Shown in pieces: positions 1-8,561 of a stretch of 17,372 nt of DNA (position 1 is its first letter; each line of letters opens with the position of its first letter). This DNA is from Aminivibrio sp. (GTDB lineage Bacteria > Synergistota > Synergistia > Synergistales > Aminobacteriaceae), in the NCBI GenBank assembly GCA_018057035.1, contig JAGPEN010000010.1:1-17372 (forward strand), written 5' to 3'. The notes under the pieces were generated by a model that ran no database searches, had not been told where the DNA came from, and saw only the letters and a list, made by a program, of their open reading frames with translations. The translations under genes and the position numbers were made by a program.

Positions 1-1205
1 TCCTCGGTCTCCGGAAGGCGGACCGGAAAGGCGGACATGCTTCCTGCGGCAATGCGGACATCTTTCAGAATTCCTTCCTCCAGGACGGCGGAACAGGCGA
101 CCGATATCCTGGAAAGTGTCAGGGCCGCCCTCGACCCCCGCTTGTAAAACGCCTGCCGCAGAGATGCCGGGGGAAGGGGAAGAGACACGCCGCAGAGTAT
201 TTCATCCTTTTTCATGACCGTCTGCCTGTAGCCGGCAAAGAAGTCCTCCATGGGAACCCGCCGTTCTCCGCGGACGCTCCCCAGGATAACCGACGCTCCG
301 AGAACCAGCAGAGGGACGGGAAGGTCGGCGGCTCCCGAGGCGGAGGCAAGGTTGCCTCCCAGGGTCGCCCTGTTCTGCACCGCCCGGGCCCCGCTCAGTT
401 CCGCCGCCCGGGCAAGGGCGGGAAAAAGGGAGAGAACGTCGGGATGTTCCATGATCATGCTGTCGCTGGCACAGGAACCTGCGAACAGCCCGCCGTTCCT
501 GCGGGCGATGGTTTTGAGCTCCTCCACACGGGAAAGGTCGAGGACTTTTTTCACCTCAATTTTCCCGTTCTTCAGATCGGGGTAGAAATCGGTCGTTCCG
601 GCAAGGAAGGCAATGTCATCGCCGTATTCCGCCCGCAGTTCCAGTGCTTCATCGAGAGATGAAGGCTGGAAAAAGGATTTCCTTTCCTCTTCGGAAAACT
701 CCGGCGGATAATCGCACACCGGTCCGGCGAAGGGTGGAATGTTCTCTCCGTACCCCAAGTCCGCAGCCTTTTCCACTGCCCTGATGATTTTCTCGTAGCC
801 GGTGCAGCGGCACAGGTTTCCGGCCAGGCCGGTTCTGATCGCAGTGCGGTCGGGGTGAGGATCCCGGGCGAGAAGAGCCCTGGAGGCCATCACCATTCCG
901 GGGATGCAGAAACCGCACTGTACGGCTCCCTCCTCGGCATAGGCCTTCTGGAGCATGTCCGGGTTCTCCGGGGAGCCCAATCCTTCCGCAGTGAGAACGG
1001 TCCGCCCGTGGACCTGCATGGCAGGAATCATGCATGAATTGACAAGCTCCCCGTCAAGAAGGACGGCGCAGGCGCCGCACTCCCCCTCCCCGCATCCTTC
1101 CTTTGCGCCGGTGAGTCCCAGCCTCCTCAATATATCGAGAAGACGATCCAGGGGACGGGCATCCAGCACCCGGATCGTCCCGTTGATGACACAGGTAATT
1201 TTCAT
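1..1205 (-). CDS. Molybdenum hydroxylase small subunit, fused 2Fe-2S and FAD-binding domains (3' end outside window)
   Basis: This is the electron-transfer subunit of a xanthine dehydrogenase-family enzyme. It passes electrons from the molybdenum site through two 2Fe-2S clusters to FAD. The visible 401 codons start with a plant-ferredoxin-like domain (Cys38, Cys43, Cys46, Cys58). A helical 2Fe-2S domain follows (Cys97, Cys100, Cys132, Cys134, with the CRCTGY signature). From about residue 175 there is an FAD-binding domain with LAGTTDFYPD and a flavin loop reading NRATLGGNLASASGAAD. The stop codon lies beyond the left edge, so the C-terminal part of the FAD domain is not seen. The ATG overlaps the TGA of the upstream molybdopterin subunit (ATGA), so the two are translationally coupled. 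Fusion of FeS and FAD domains is known in bacterial XdhA-type small subunits and differs from the split arrangement of the other hydroxylase in this operon. Confidence 0.93.
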   Translation of the reverse strand, partial: MKITCVINGTIRVLDARPLDRLLDILRRLGLTGAKEGCGEGECGACAVLLDGELVNSCMIPAMQVHGRTVLTAEGLGSPENPDMLQKAYAEEGAVQCGFCIPGMVMASRALLARDPHPDRTAIRTGLAGNLCRCTGYEKIIRAVEKAADLGYGENIPPFAGPVCDYPPEFSEEERKSFFQPSSLDEALELRAEYGDDIAFLAGTTDFYPDLKNGKIEVKKVLDLSRVEELKTIARRNGGLFAGSCASDSMIMEHPDVLSLFPALARAAELSGARAVQNRATLGGNLASASGAADLPVPLLVLGASVILGSVRGERRVPMEDFFAGYRQTVMKKDEILCGVSLPLPPASLRQAFYKRGSRAALTLSRISVACSAVLEEGILKDVRIAAGSMSAFPVRLPETE

Positions 1206-3511
1206 TGTTCTCCTGCCTTCCGTTCCTGCTTTTTTTCCTTGAGAAGGGAATGAAGATATTCCCCTGTCACCGGTATCCCCTCGGGAAAGACTCCCGCGGC
1301 GTGTTCGACGGCTGCGACAAGGGCCGGCGCACCGGAGTCCATGGGAAGTTCCCCTAGTCCCTTCGCTCCGTAGGGACCCCATGAGAAGGGCACTTCCTGG
1401 AGATCCACGAAAAAATCCGGCGTGTCGAGGGCCGTCGGGATCAGGTACTGGTTGAGGTGCGCCGTGGTATAGCTCCCGTTTTTCATCCCCACGTCCTCGA
1501 GGTAGGCGTAGCCGAACGCCTGGAGGGATCCCCCTTCGATCTGCCCTGTGGCAAGGACCGGAGAAATCGCCCTTCCCAGCTCGGCTGAAACAAAGGCCTT
1601 CCGGGGTGCAATTTCGAAGGTATCCATGTCCACCTCGACCTCCACCACGTTGGCGATCCAGGCGTAGGCCTTGTAAGCGTCCCCGGTGTAGGTTGCCTCA
1701 TCCCATGAGAAGCCCGGAACCGGCCGATACCGCGCCGTCGCCGAAAGAATTCCGGGGAAGAAGGCAAGCCGCTTCGCCATGTCGAAGAAAGGGATCCGGT
1801 CATTTTTGCCTGCCGTAAAAGCTCCATTTTCAAAGGAAAAACTCTTCCCGGCAAACTCTTCAAGTTCAGCCGCTTTTTCCGCCATTTGTTTCACCAGGGA
1901 CAGGCAGGCATCCTGGACCGTTTTTCCCACGTACATAGTCGTCCTGGAGGCGACCGTGGGGCCGCTGTTGGGAACCACCGACGTATCGGGAACATGGTGG
2001 ACGACGCTCGCGAGGTCGAGGCCGAGGGTCTCCGCCGCGATCATGGGCAGGACGGTGGATGCCCCCTGGCCCATTTCAACGCTGCTCACCAGCACCTCCA
2101 CCCTCCCTGTCCCCGCCACCCGGACGGATGCTGAACCATTGATATTTTCCTCACCGCTTCCGGTGAAACCGCCGCCGTGAAGACCGAGAGAGATGCCTAT
2201 CCCCTTCCTGAGAAATGGATTCCTTCTGTTTTCTTCGGCGAACAGGCGTCGTTTTTCCCGGTAGCCGGACATTTCAACCACTTTGTCCAGAACGAGCTCC
2301 GCCGACATCCCTTCTCCGAGGACCTGCCCGTAGGGAAAGGAAGATCCGTTTTTCAAAAGGTTTTTCTTCCTGAGATCCAGGGGGTCCATTCCGAGGACAT
2401 CCGCAATCCTGTCCATGTGCCGTTCAATGGCGAAATTGCTTTGAGGAACCCCGAATCCCCTGTAGGCTCCGTTGGGAGGCGTGTTTGTGGCGACCGCCCG
2501 GGCCCTGACCGAAACGTCGGGAATGAAATAGCACCCGGTGGCGTGAAGTATGGAGCGGGAGAGAACCACCTTGCTCATGGTGGTGAAGGCGCCCCCGTCA
2601 AGGACGATGTCGATTTCCGCCGCAACCAGAGTTCCGTCCTTTTTGACCCCCGTCCGGTGCCTGATGACCGACGGGTGGCGCTTCGTGGTGCACAAAAGGT
2701 CTTCTTTCCTGTCATAGACCATTTTCACCGGCCGCCCGCTCTTCAGGGCGAGAAGGGCCGCATGCAGTCCGAGGATGGACGGATAGTCCTCTTTTCCCCC
2801 GAAGCCCCCCCCTGTCACAGACTGGCGTACCCTGACCTTTTCGGTGGGGAGCCCCAGTCCTTTGACCAGGGCTGAATGAACGTAATAAGGACACTGCATG
2901 GAACCTATGACCTCAAGGGATCCGTCCTCCCCCGGAAGGGCAGCCATGCCCTGGGGTTCGAGATAGACGTGCTCCTGGTGTTTGGTCCTGTAGGTTCCCT
3001 CCACTATTACATCCGCTGAGGAAAAGGCCTCCGCGGCATTCCCAGAAGCGACCGAATACTCGTCCATAACGTTGTTTTCGCCCCAGATGACCTGCGAGCA
3101 GGCGATTGAGTCCTCTACGGTGAGGACGGGGGGCAGTTCCTCAACGTCCACAGTAACTGCGGCAAGAGCCTCCCGGAGCGTTTCCTTATCCGGAGCCGCT
3201 ATCAGGGCAACCGCCTGTGACGGGAAGGAGACAAAGGGATCGGCCAATGCGGGGTAATCGTCCCGGATCATGGAAACCGCGTTGATTCCCGGTATGTCCC
3301 GTGCCGTGACCAGGACGACCCGGCTCCAGTCAAAAGAGGGATTCATTCGGATTTCCCGTATTCTCCCCCTGGGTACCTGTGCCCGCACCGTTCCGCCGAC
3401 CCAGCACCCGTCGATGGTCAGGTCATCCAGGAACTGTGTACTTCCGCACGCTTTTGCCAGGCCATCGGTTCTCGGAAGGGGAGAACCTACTAGGGCCGTT
3501 TTCTGGTCCAA
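1202..3511 (-). CDS. Molybdenum hydroxylase large (molybdopterin-binding) subunit, second module
   Basis: This 769-residue catalytic subunit of a xanthine dehydrogenase/aldehyde oxidase-family hydroxylase would insert a water-derived oxygen at a C-H bond of an N-heterocycle or aldehyde. An a/b hammerhead domain (about residues 20-125) is followed by the two cofactor-binding domains. Visible family motifs are GGGFGGK (234-240), GAYRGFGVPQ (348-357), EMGQG (479-483) and GPYGAKGLGE (712-721), whose Glu721 matches the catalytic glutamate of xanthine dehydrogenase. The start is a TTG at 3511 preceded by a strong AAGGAGGAG ribosome site. It follows the dehydrogenase-like gene by 16 nt and overlaps the FeS/FAD subunit gene by 4 nt. 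All expected motifs are present, so it should be active. The substrate (purine, nicotinate or other) is not predictable from sequence. Confidence 0.93.
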   Translation of the reverse strand: MDQKTALVGSPLPRTDGLAKACGSTQFLDDLTIDGCWVGGTVRAQVPRGRIREIRMNPSFDWSRVVLVTARDIPGINAVSMIRDDYPALADPFVSFPSQAVALIAAPDKETLREALAAVTVDVEELPPVLTVEDSIACSQVIWGENNVMDEYSVASGNAAEAFSSADVIVEGTYRTKHQEHVYLEPQGMAALPGEDGSLEVIGSMQCPYYVHSALVKGLGLPTEKVRVRQSVTGGGFGGKEDYPSILGLHAALLALKSGRPVKMVYDRKEDLLCTTKRHPSVIRHRTGVKKDGTLVAAEIDIVLDGGAFTTMSKVVLSRSILHATGCYFIPDVSVRARAVATNTPPNGAYRGFGVPQSNFAIERHMDRIADVLGMDPLDLRKKNLLKNGSSFPYGQVLGEGMSAELVLDKVVEMSGYREKRRLFAEENRRNPFLRKGIGISLGLHGGGFTGSGEENINGSASVRVAGTGRVEVLVSSVEMGQGASTVLPMIAAETLGLDLASVVHHVPDTSVVPNSGPTVASRTTMYVGKTVQDACLSLVKQMAEKAAELEEFAGKSFSFENGAFTAGKNDRIPFFDMAKRLAFFPGILSATARYRPVPGFSWDEATYTGDAYKAYAWIANVVEVEVDMDTFEIAPRKAFVSAELGRAISPVLATGQIEGGSLQAFGYAYLEDVGMKNGSYTTAHLNQYLIPTALDTPDFFVDLQEVPFSWGPYGAKGLGELPMDSGAPALVAAVEHAAGVFPEGIPVTGEYLHSLLKEKKQERKAGEQ

Positions 3512-3527
3512 CCGGCGCTCCTCCTTC

Positions 3528-4451
3528 CTATTTCAGTCCTGACCGGGCGTTTCTGGCCATCACGTTTCTCATGTACAGGCCGCGGATGTCCTCTATGGAG
3601 GAATACTCGGAAGAATCCATCCACTCTCCGATTTCCCGGGCCACCTTTCCGTATATTTCCGGTCCGTGCTGTATGGCCGCGGAACAGATCTGCACCAGGG
3701 ATGCCCCGGCCATGAGGAACTGAAGGGCATCCCTGCCGCTGGAAATGCCTCCCACGCCGATTACGGGCTTCGGCTGGACCGATGCTATCTGGTAGACGAT
3801 GCGGAGGGCGATGGGGCGGATAGGGGGCCCCGAAAGCCATCCCTGGCCGTAGGTCGACCCGAGTGGGGGCTTCGGCGTGTCAATGTCAAAATCCAGGGCG
3901 GGTCCGAAGGAGTTGATGGCCACGAAACCATCCACAATTTCCGCCGCTCTCACCGCCAGCTCCTCGATATCCGGTGTGTTGGGAGATATTTTCATCCAGA
4001 CAGGAACGGATACAGCCTCCCGGAGGGCCCTGGCCACGTCGAGGAGGGGATCGAGGGATTTCCCCGTATAGTGGGTGGAAAACTCGATGATGTCGGGCCC
4101 GACTTCTTTTTCCAGCAGCCTGCCGAGAGTCCGCACATCGTCCGGCGTGTAGCCGATGGAGGCGATGAGGGGAACTCCGGCCCGTTTGACCTCCCGGTAG
4201 GCTTCCAGGTACTCCTCCACCGGCGTCTCGGCCCAAGTTTCGCAATTGAGCAAACCGCCGCAGGATGCCTTCCGTATGGTGGGCCTCGGGTCCTTCGCGG
4301 GAACCATGGAGACCGTTTTTGTCACGATTCCTCCGGCTCCGCCCACCACAGCCTCCCGCAGCCTAACCGCCGTTCCCACATTCGGCCCTGCGGCTGTCAG
4401 CACCGGATTTGAAAAAAAGACATCATGGACACGAGAAGAAAGATCAGCCAT
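3528..4451 (-). CDS. Dihydroorotate/dihydropyrimidine dehydrogenase-like FMN protein with atypical active-site loop
   Basis: This 307-residue TIM-barrel flavoprotein belongs to the dihydroorotate dehydrogenase superfamily. Its C-terminal half most resembles the PreA-type catalytic domain of NAD-dependent dihydropyrimidine dehydrogenase: WMKISPN (152-158, with the FMN-contacting Lys), VAINSF (177-182), a glycine-rich stretch ending in IRPIALRI, and IGVGGISSGRDALQFLMAGA (231-250, phosphate binding). In PreA and class 1 enzymes the catalytic loop reads roughly N-x-S-[CS]-P. Here the matching place, after DIIE, reads FSTHYTGKS (124-132). The substrate-binding Asn, the catalytic Cys/Ser position and the Pro are not recognisable. 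No C-terminal ferredoxin domain is present, unlike PreA. The ATG has a GGGAGG site 8 nt upstream and the gene starts 18 nt after ssnA. It probably reduces or oxidises an intermediate made by the hydroxylases, or has changed chemistry; this is inference. Confidence 0.85.
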   Translation of the reverse strand: MADLSSRVHDVFFSNPVLTAAGPNVGTAVRLREAVVGGAGGIVTKTVSMVPAKDPRPTIRKASCGGLLNCETWAETPVEEYLEAYREVKRAGVPLIASIGYTPDDVRTLGRLLEKEVGPDIIEFSTHYTGKSLDPLLDVARALREAVSVPVWMKISPNTPDIEELAVRAAEIVDGFVAINSFGPALDFDIDTPKPPLGSTYGQGWLSGPPIRPIALRIVYQIASVQPKPVIGVGGISSGRDALQFLMAGASLVQICSAAIQHGPEIYGKVAREIGEWMDSSEYSSIEDIRGLYMRNVMARNARSGLK

Positions 4452-4469
4452 TAGTAAGCCTCCCTGAAC

Positions 4470-5783
4470 TCACAAATTTCGAAAATGGAGCGACAGCGCT
4501 GACGCGGCCCTTTTGGCCCGGAACCGGAGAGAGTCCATATCGTGACCGGGGAACTCTCCCTTCCGCCAGAGAATTTTTCCGTTGACCGCGGTGAGATGGA
4601 CTTTCCCGCCCTTTGCCCCGAACAGGAGATGCCCGAGAAGGTTTTCCTCCGAAACGGGAGAGAGGGGAATGTAATCGAGAACAGCGATATCCGCCGAAGC
4701 TCCAGGCCGGAATCCCGTCCGGACCGGAAGGCGTCTCTGAAGAACTTTGTACGGAAAGCGGAACATCATGTCCGCCATCCTGGAATAGGGTTCTCCTCCC
4801 CCCGCTCCGAGGAGCAGGTATGAGCGGAGAGCGGCCACCATATCTCCCGACATCCCGTCCGTCCCCAGGAGATGGCCGGGAAGCCTGTCCCTGTCGGGCT
4901 TCCCGACCCTGTTGTTGGCGTTGGATTCAGGATTCAGGACAACCACGGGCTTGATCTCCCCGAGGAGGGAATAATCCTTCTCAGAGAGATGGACACAATG
5001 GATCAGGAAACTGTCTCCGTCCAGAAGACCAAAGGAGTTCAGGCGGTCCACCGGCCCCTCGTACCCCTGTTCCCGGCAGAAGGCGAGATCCTCCGGAGCT
5101 TCCCCGCAATGAACATGAACCGGCATTTCCGCCGGTTTTTCCGACGAAATGAAGGCCAGGGTCTCCTCCGAAAGGGTCAGGTTGGCGTGGAGCCCGAACA
5201 TCCCCCCAAGGAAGGGGTCGCTGCGGTGCTTTTCCCAGAAGGAAACATTTTCCGCTACCTGGCGCTTCATTGCCTCTTTCCCCTGCCGGTCGGATGTCTC
5301 CAGGCAGAGCACCGCCCGGATCCCCGCATGGGAAACGGATTCCGCGGCCGCGTCGAGGCTTCCCCTGTCAAGGTTCATGGAGGCATGATGGTCAAAAATA
5401 GAGGTCACCCCGAAGGAAAGGGAATCCAGAGCTCCCATGAGCACTGAATAATAGAGCGACTCCTCGTCGATTACCCTGTCCAGGCGCCACCAGAGATTTT
5501 CGAGAATCTCGGGAAAGGTCTCCGTCGGACCTGCGGGGGAAATTCCCGGGGCGAAGAAAGAGTACAGGTGGTGGTGGAAATTGACGAGTCCCGGAAGAAT
5601 CAGCCGCCCTTCCACGTCGAAGAAGGGGATGCCGTCTCTCCGGACGGTCTCCCAGGGACCGATCTCCACCACTCTTCCGTCGGAGACAAGCAGGGCTCCG
5701 TCTTCGAGAAAGAGCCCCGCACCGTCGGCCACGACACCCCGTCCGATGACAAAGTCAGGATTATCGCCGAATTTCCCGGTCAT
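4470..5783 (-). CDS. ssnA: SsnA-type amidohydrolase (putative aminohydrolase of selenium/molybdenum hydroxylase loci)
   Basis: This 437-residue metal-dependent hydrolase is in the guanine deaminase/TrzA branch of the amidohydrolase superfamily. I recognise it as SsnA from stretches close to the E. coli protein: ENLWWRLDRVIDEESLYYS (95-113), FDHHAS (130-135) and LGTDGMSGDM (306-315). Likely metal ligands are the HxH pair H70/H72, a His in VHVHCGE (223-227), a His in LIHCVH (260-265) and Asp309. SsnA is known from comparative genomics as a companion of selenium-dependent molybdenum hydroxylases; its substrate is not firmly established. It probably deaminates or opens a heterocycle. The ATG overlaps the stop of the upstream molybdopterin subunit (ATGA). 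The protein has no signal peptide and should be cytoplasmic. A guanine deaminase is the main alternative, but the SsnA-specific motifs argue against it. Confidence 0.9.
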   Translation of the reverse strand: MTGKFGDNPDFVIGRGVVADGAGLFLEDGALLVSDGRVVEIGPWETVRRDGIPFFDVEGRLILPGLVNFHHHLYSFFAPGISPAGPTETFPEILENLWWRLDRVIDEESLYYSVLMGALDSLSFGVTSIFDHHASMNLDRGSLDAAAESVSHAGIRAVLCLETSDRQGKEAMKRQVAENVSFWEKHRSDPFLGGMFGLHANLTLSEETLAFISSEKPAEMPVHVHCGEAPEDLAFCREQGYEGPVDRLNSFGLLDGDSFLIHCVHLSEKDYSLLGEIKPVVVLNPESNANNRVGKPDRDRLPGHLLGTDGMSGDMVAALRSYLLLGAGGGEPYSRMADMMFRFPYKVLQRRLPVRTGFRPGASADIAVLDYIPLSPVSEENLLGHLLFGAKGGKVHLTAVNGKILWRKGEFPGHDMDSLRFRAKRAASALSLHFRNL

Positions 5784-8101
5784 TTGAAACCCTTGATCGA
5801 CGCAAGGACCTTCTCGGGAGTCAGCGGAAGGTCATAGATTCTCCTGCCCGTGGCGTCGAAAATGGCATTGGCAATGGCCGGAGCCGGTCCGTTGATCCCT
5901 ATCTCCGAAATGGATTTAGCGCCGTAGGGACCCGTTGGCTCGTCCGATTCCGCCAGGATGGTCTTCATCACCGGCATGTCCAGGGTACCGAAAATCTTGT
6001 AGTCCCAGAAGGAGTTGTTCGTCATCTTCCCACGCGGGTCGAAGAGATACTGTTCCGTGAGGGCATAGCTGATGCCGTTCATGGTGGCCCCTTCGATCTG
6101 CCCCTCGGTGAGGACAGGGTTGATCGCCCTCCCGCAGTCTCCGGCTGAGACGAACTTCACCAGGCGGACCTTTCCCGTTTCCAGGTCCACGTCCACCTCG
6201 GCGAAGTGAGCCATAAAGGGCGCCGGCGATTCATCTCCCGTGTAGGAGGCGCCGGCCTGGATCTGGAACTGGTCGTGGCTGTACAGGGTGAAGCAGGCAA
6301 TTTTGGAAAAGGACGCTTCCTCCCCAGTCTGCCTGTTCACCACGACCCCTCCGTCGCCGAGAAAGAGCGATTCGGCGGGTGCGCCCATGAGGACAGAGGC
6401 CGCGGACATGATCTGGTCCCTGATCTTCCCGGCGCAGCGGAGCACCGCCTGGCCCGAGACGTAGGTTGTGGAGGAAGCGTAGGCGCCGGTGTCGAAGGGG
6501 GTAAGGTCCGTGTCGGAGGAAAGGATGAGAATCATTTCCACGGGTACCTTCAGCGTTTCCGCGGCAATCTGGCTGAGGATGGTGTCGGACCCCGTTCCTA
6601 TATCAGTGGCACCGACATACAGGTTGAAGGAGCCGTCGTCGTTCATCTTCATGGACGCGCTTCCCATGTCCACCTTCGGGATACCGGAACCCTGCATGGA
6701 AACGGCGGCGCCGACACCCTTGACCCATGAGCCGGAGGTTATCCTCTTTCCCCGGAGCCGGCTCCAGCCTATCTCTTCTGCTCCGCGGTCCAGGCACTCG
6801 GACAGCCTGCACGACTTGATGATCTGGCTGACCCCCTCGGTCCCTTCGCCGATCGCCTTGAAGACTTCGGAGGTTTCCCCCTCGCGGATATGCCACTTCT
6901 TTACGTATTCGACGAAATCCGTCCCGAGTTTTCTGCAGATGCCGTCCACATGCTGGTTGAAGGCGAAATACCCCTGGGTGGCGCCGTATCCCCGGTAGGC
7001 TCCCCCCACCGGGAGGGTGGTGTAAACCGCTCTTCCTGTGAAGGAGACGTTCGGGATCTTGTTAAACATGGGGAGAACCTTCGATCCGGCGTTGGAGAGC
7101 ACCGTCAGGGCATGGGCCCCGTAGGCGCCGGTATTCATGATGTCGTTCATTTCCAGGGCGGTTATGGTACCGTCCTTCTTCACGCCTGTCTTTATGCGGA
7201 CCCTCATGGGATGCCTCGTCCTCGCCGTGGTGAAAACTTCATGGCGTGAAAGCTCGGCCTTTACGCTCCTCTTGTATTTCCACGCCGCCAGGGCTACGTA
7301 GGGCTCGAGGATGATCTCCTGCTTGCTGCCGAAGCCTCCGCCGATCCTGGGCTTCACCACCCTGATCCTGTGGGCGGGAATACCCGTCACCCTGCTGACC
7401 GTCCTTCGGGCATGGAAGGGGACCTGTGTCGTGGAGTAGATGATCAGCCTGCCCTTTTCGTCGAAGGTGGCCGTGGCCGCGTGGGGTTCCATGGCACAGT
7501 GGTTCGTGTAGTGGGTCCTGTAGGTTTCCTCTTCGATGAAGTCCGCTTCCGCGAAGCCCTTTTCCACGTCGCCGAAGGAAAAGAGCACTTCCCCCGCCAT
7601 ATTCTCTTCCGGGCGGTATGGCACGGGAAGGGGAGCGAAAGCGCCGTCCCCGTGGAGACAGGGAGCCCCCGGCTCCATGGATTTTTCCGGATCAAAGAGG
7701 GGTTCGAGCTGACCGTACTCCACCCGAACTGCACCTGCCGCCTCCCGGGCAATCGCAGGAGATTCCGCCAGCACAGCCCCGACGATATCGCCCACGTATC
7801 GTACCCTCTTGTTGAAGAGGGCGGTATCGTAGGGGGAGGGCTCCGGATATCCCTGCCCTGCCGTGGTATACAGTTCCGACGGGGTGTTGCCCGAATGGAA
7901 GACGTCGACCACACCCTCCATGCCCCGGGCCGGGCCGTCGTCTATGGACAGTATCTCCGCATGGGCATGGGGTGAATAAAAGAAGACGAGATAGAGAGGA
8001 TCCTTTACCTCGAAGTCTGCGGTATACCTGGCGGCCCCGCAGGCCAGGGAAAGGGAATCCACCTTCAGGACCGGTTTCCCGACCACGGAAAAATCAGTCA
8101 T
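5780..8101 (-). CDS. Molybdenum hydroxylase large (molybdopterin-binding) subunit, first module
   Basis: This 773-residue catalytic subunit of a xanthine dehydrogenase-family hydroxylase shows GGGFGSK (254-260), GGAYRGYGATQ (366-376) and GPYGAKSISEIG (724-735), with Glu733 as the expected catalytic base. One oddity is that the motif normally read as GQG, whose Gln contacts the molybdenum cofactor, here reads DIGTGSDT (500-507), so Gln is replaced by Thr503. This may be a subfamily trait and need not mean loss of function. The gene overlaps the 2Fe-2S subunit gene by 8 nt upstream and ssnA by 4 nt downstream, so FAD, FeS and Mo subunits form one coupled three-gene set. It is clearly distinct from the 769-residue subunit lower in the operon, differing in the GGGFG(S/G)K, RG(Y/F)G and GAKS/GAKG motifs. 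The substrate is unknown. Confidence 0.93.
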   Translation of the reverse strand: MTDFSVVGKPVLKVDSLSLACGAARYTADFEVKDPLYLVFFYSPHAHAEILSIDDGPARGMEGVVDVFHSGNTPSELYTTAGQGYPEPSPYDTALFNKRVRYVGDIVGAVLAESPAIAREAAGAVRVEYGQLEPLFDPEKSMEPGAPCLHGDGAFAPLPVPYRPEENMAGEVLFSFGDVEKGFAEADFIEEETYRTHYTNHCAMEPHAATATFDEKGRLIIYSTTQVPFHARRTVSRVTGIPAHRIRVVKPRIGGGFGSKQEIILEPYVALAAWKYKRSVKAELSRHEVFTTARTRHPMRVRIKTGVKKDGTITALEMNDIMNTGAYGAHALTVLSNAGSKVLPMFNKIPNVSFTGRAVYTTLPVGGAYRGYGATQGYFAFNQHVDGICRKLGTDFVEYVKKWHIREGETSEVFKAIGEGTEGVSQIIKSCRLSECLDRGAEEIGWSRLRGKRITSGSWVKGVGAAVSMQGSGIPKVDMGSASMKMNDDGSFNLYVGATDIGTGSDTILSQIAAETLKVPVEMILILSSDTDLTPFDTGAYASSTTYVSGQAVLRCAGKIRDQIMSAASVLMGAPAESLFLGDGGVVVNRQTGEEASFSKIACFTLYSHDQFQIQAGASYTGDESPAPFMAHFAEVDVDLETGKVRLVKFVSAGDCGRAINPVLTEGQIEGATMNGISYALTEQYLFDPRGKMTNNSFWDYKIFGTLDMPVMKTILAESDEPTGPYGAKSISEIGINGPAPAIANAIFDATGRRIYDLPLTPEKVLASIKGFK

Positions 8102-8561
8102 GGCTGCTCATCCTCCTTGCGGCGAGACGGACCGCCTCGATGATCTTGACGTACCCGGTGCATCGGCAGGAATTCCCGTCAAGGGCCCTGCGGATCTCGT
8201 CATCCGTCGGATTGGGGATTTTTTTCAGAAGGCAGTATGCGGCCAGGATCATGGCAGGGGTGCAAAAACCGCACTGGACGGCTCCAGTCTCGACAAAGGC
8301 GCTCTGCAGCGGATGAGGGGAATGAATGGAACCGATGCCGGCCACGGTGAGAATTTCCTTCTCCTGGGCAGACGCGGTGAAGACCTGGCAGGAATTCACC
8401 AGGGCACCGTCGAGCACCACGGCACAGGAGCCGCAGGCACCTTCCCCGCAGCCCCGGTGGACCTCGGTGCGGCCGTTTTCCCGCAGCACGTCCAGAAGGA
8501 CCGCGTCAGGAGCGAAGGACCACTCCTCTTTCCGCCCGTTGATGAAAAATGTTCCCTTCAT
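8094..8561 (-). CDS. Molybdenum hydroxylase 2Fe-2S subunit
   Basis: This 155-residue protein binds two 2Fe-2S clusters and carries electrons from the Mo subunit to the FAD subunit. The N-terminal ferredoxin-like domain has RGCGEGACGSCAVVLDG followed by VNSC. The C-terminal helical domain has VQCGFCTPAMI and NSCRCTGY, giving the usual eight cysteines. The length is typical of stand-alone small subunits (about 150-170 residues). Its ATG overlaps the stop of the FAD subunit gene (ATGA), and its end overlaps the start of the 773-residue Mo subunit by 8 nt. The protein should be cytoplasmic and part of a heterotrimer (or its dimer) with the flanking gene products. Confidence 0.95.
   Translation of the reverse strand: MKGTFFINGRKEEWSFAPDAVLLDVLRENGRTEVHRGCGEGACGSCAVVLDGALVNSCQVFTASAQEKEILTVAGIGSIHSPHPLQSAFVETGAVQCGFCTPAMILAAYCLLKKIPNPTDDEIRRALDGNSCRCTGYVKIIEAVRLAARRMSSHD

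Noticed and set aside
2177..2875. Long plus-strand open frame opposite the 769-residue hydroxylase subunit
   Set aside because: It is antisense to a gene with intact family motifs, shows no recognisable domain and is explained by GC-rich codon use.
3666..4412. Plus-strand open frame of 248 codons opposite the dehydrogenase-like gene
   Set aside because: It is antisense to a clear flavoprotein gene, with low-complexity composition and no motif.
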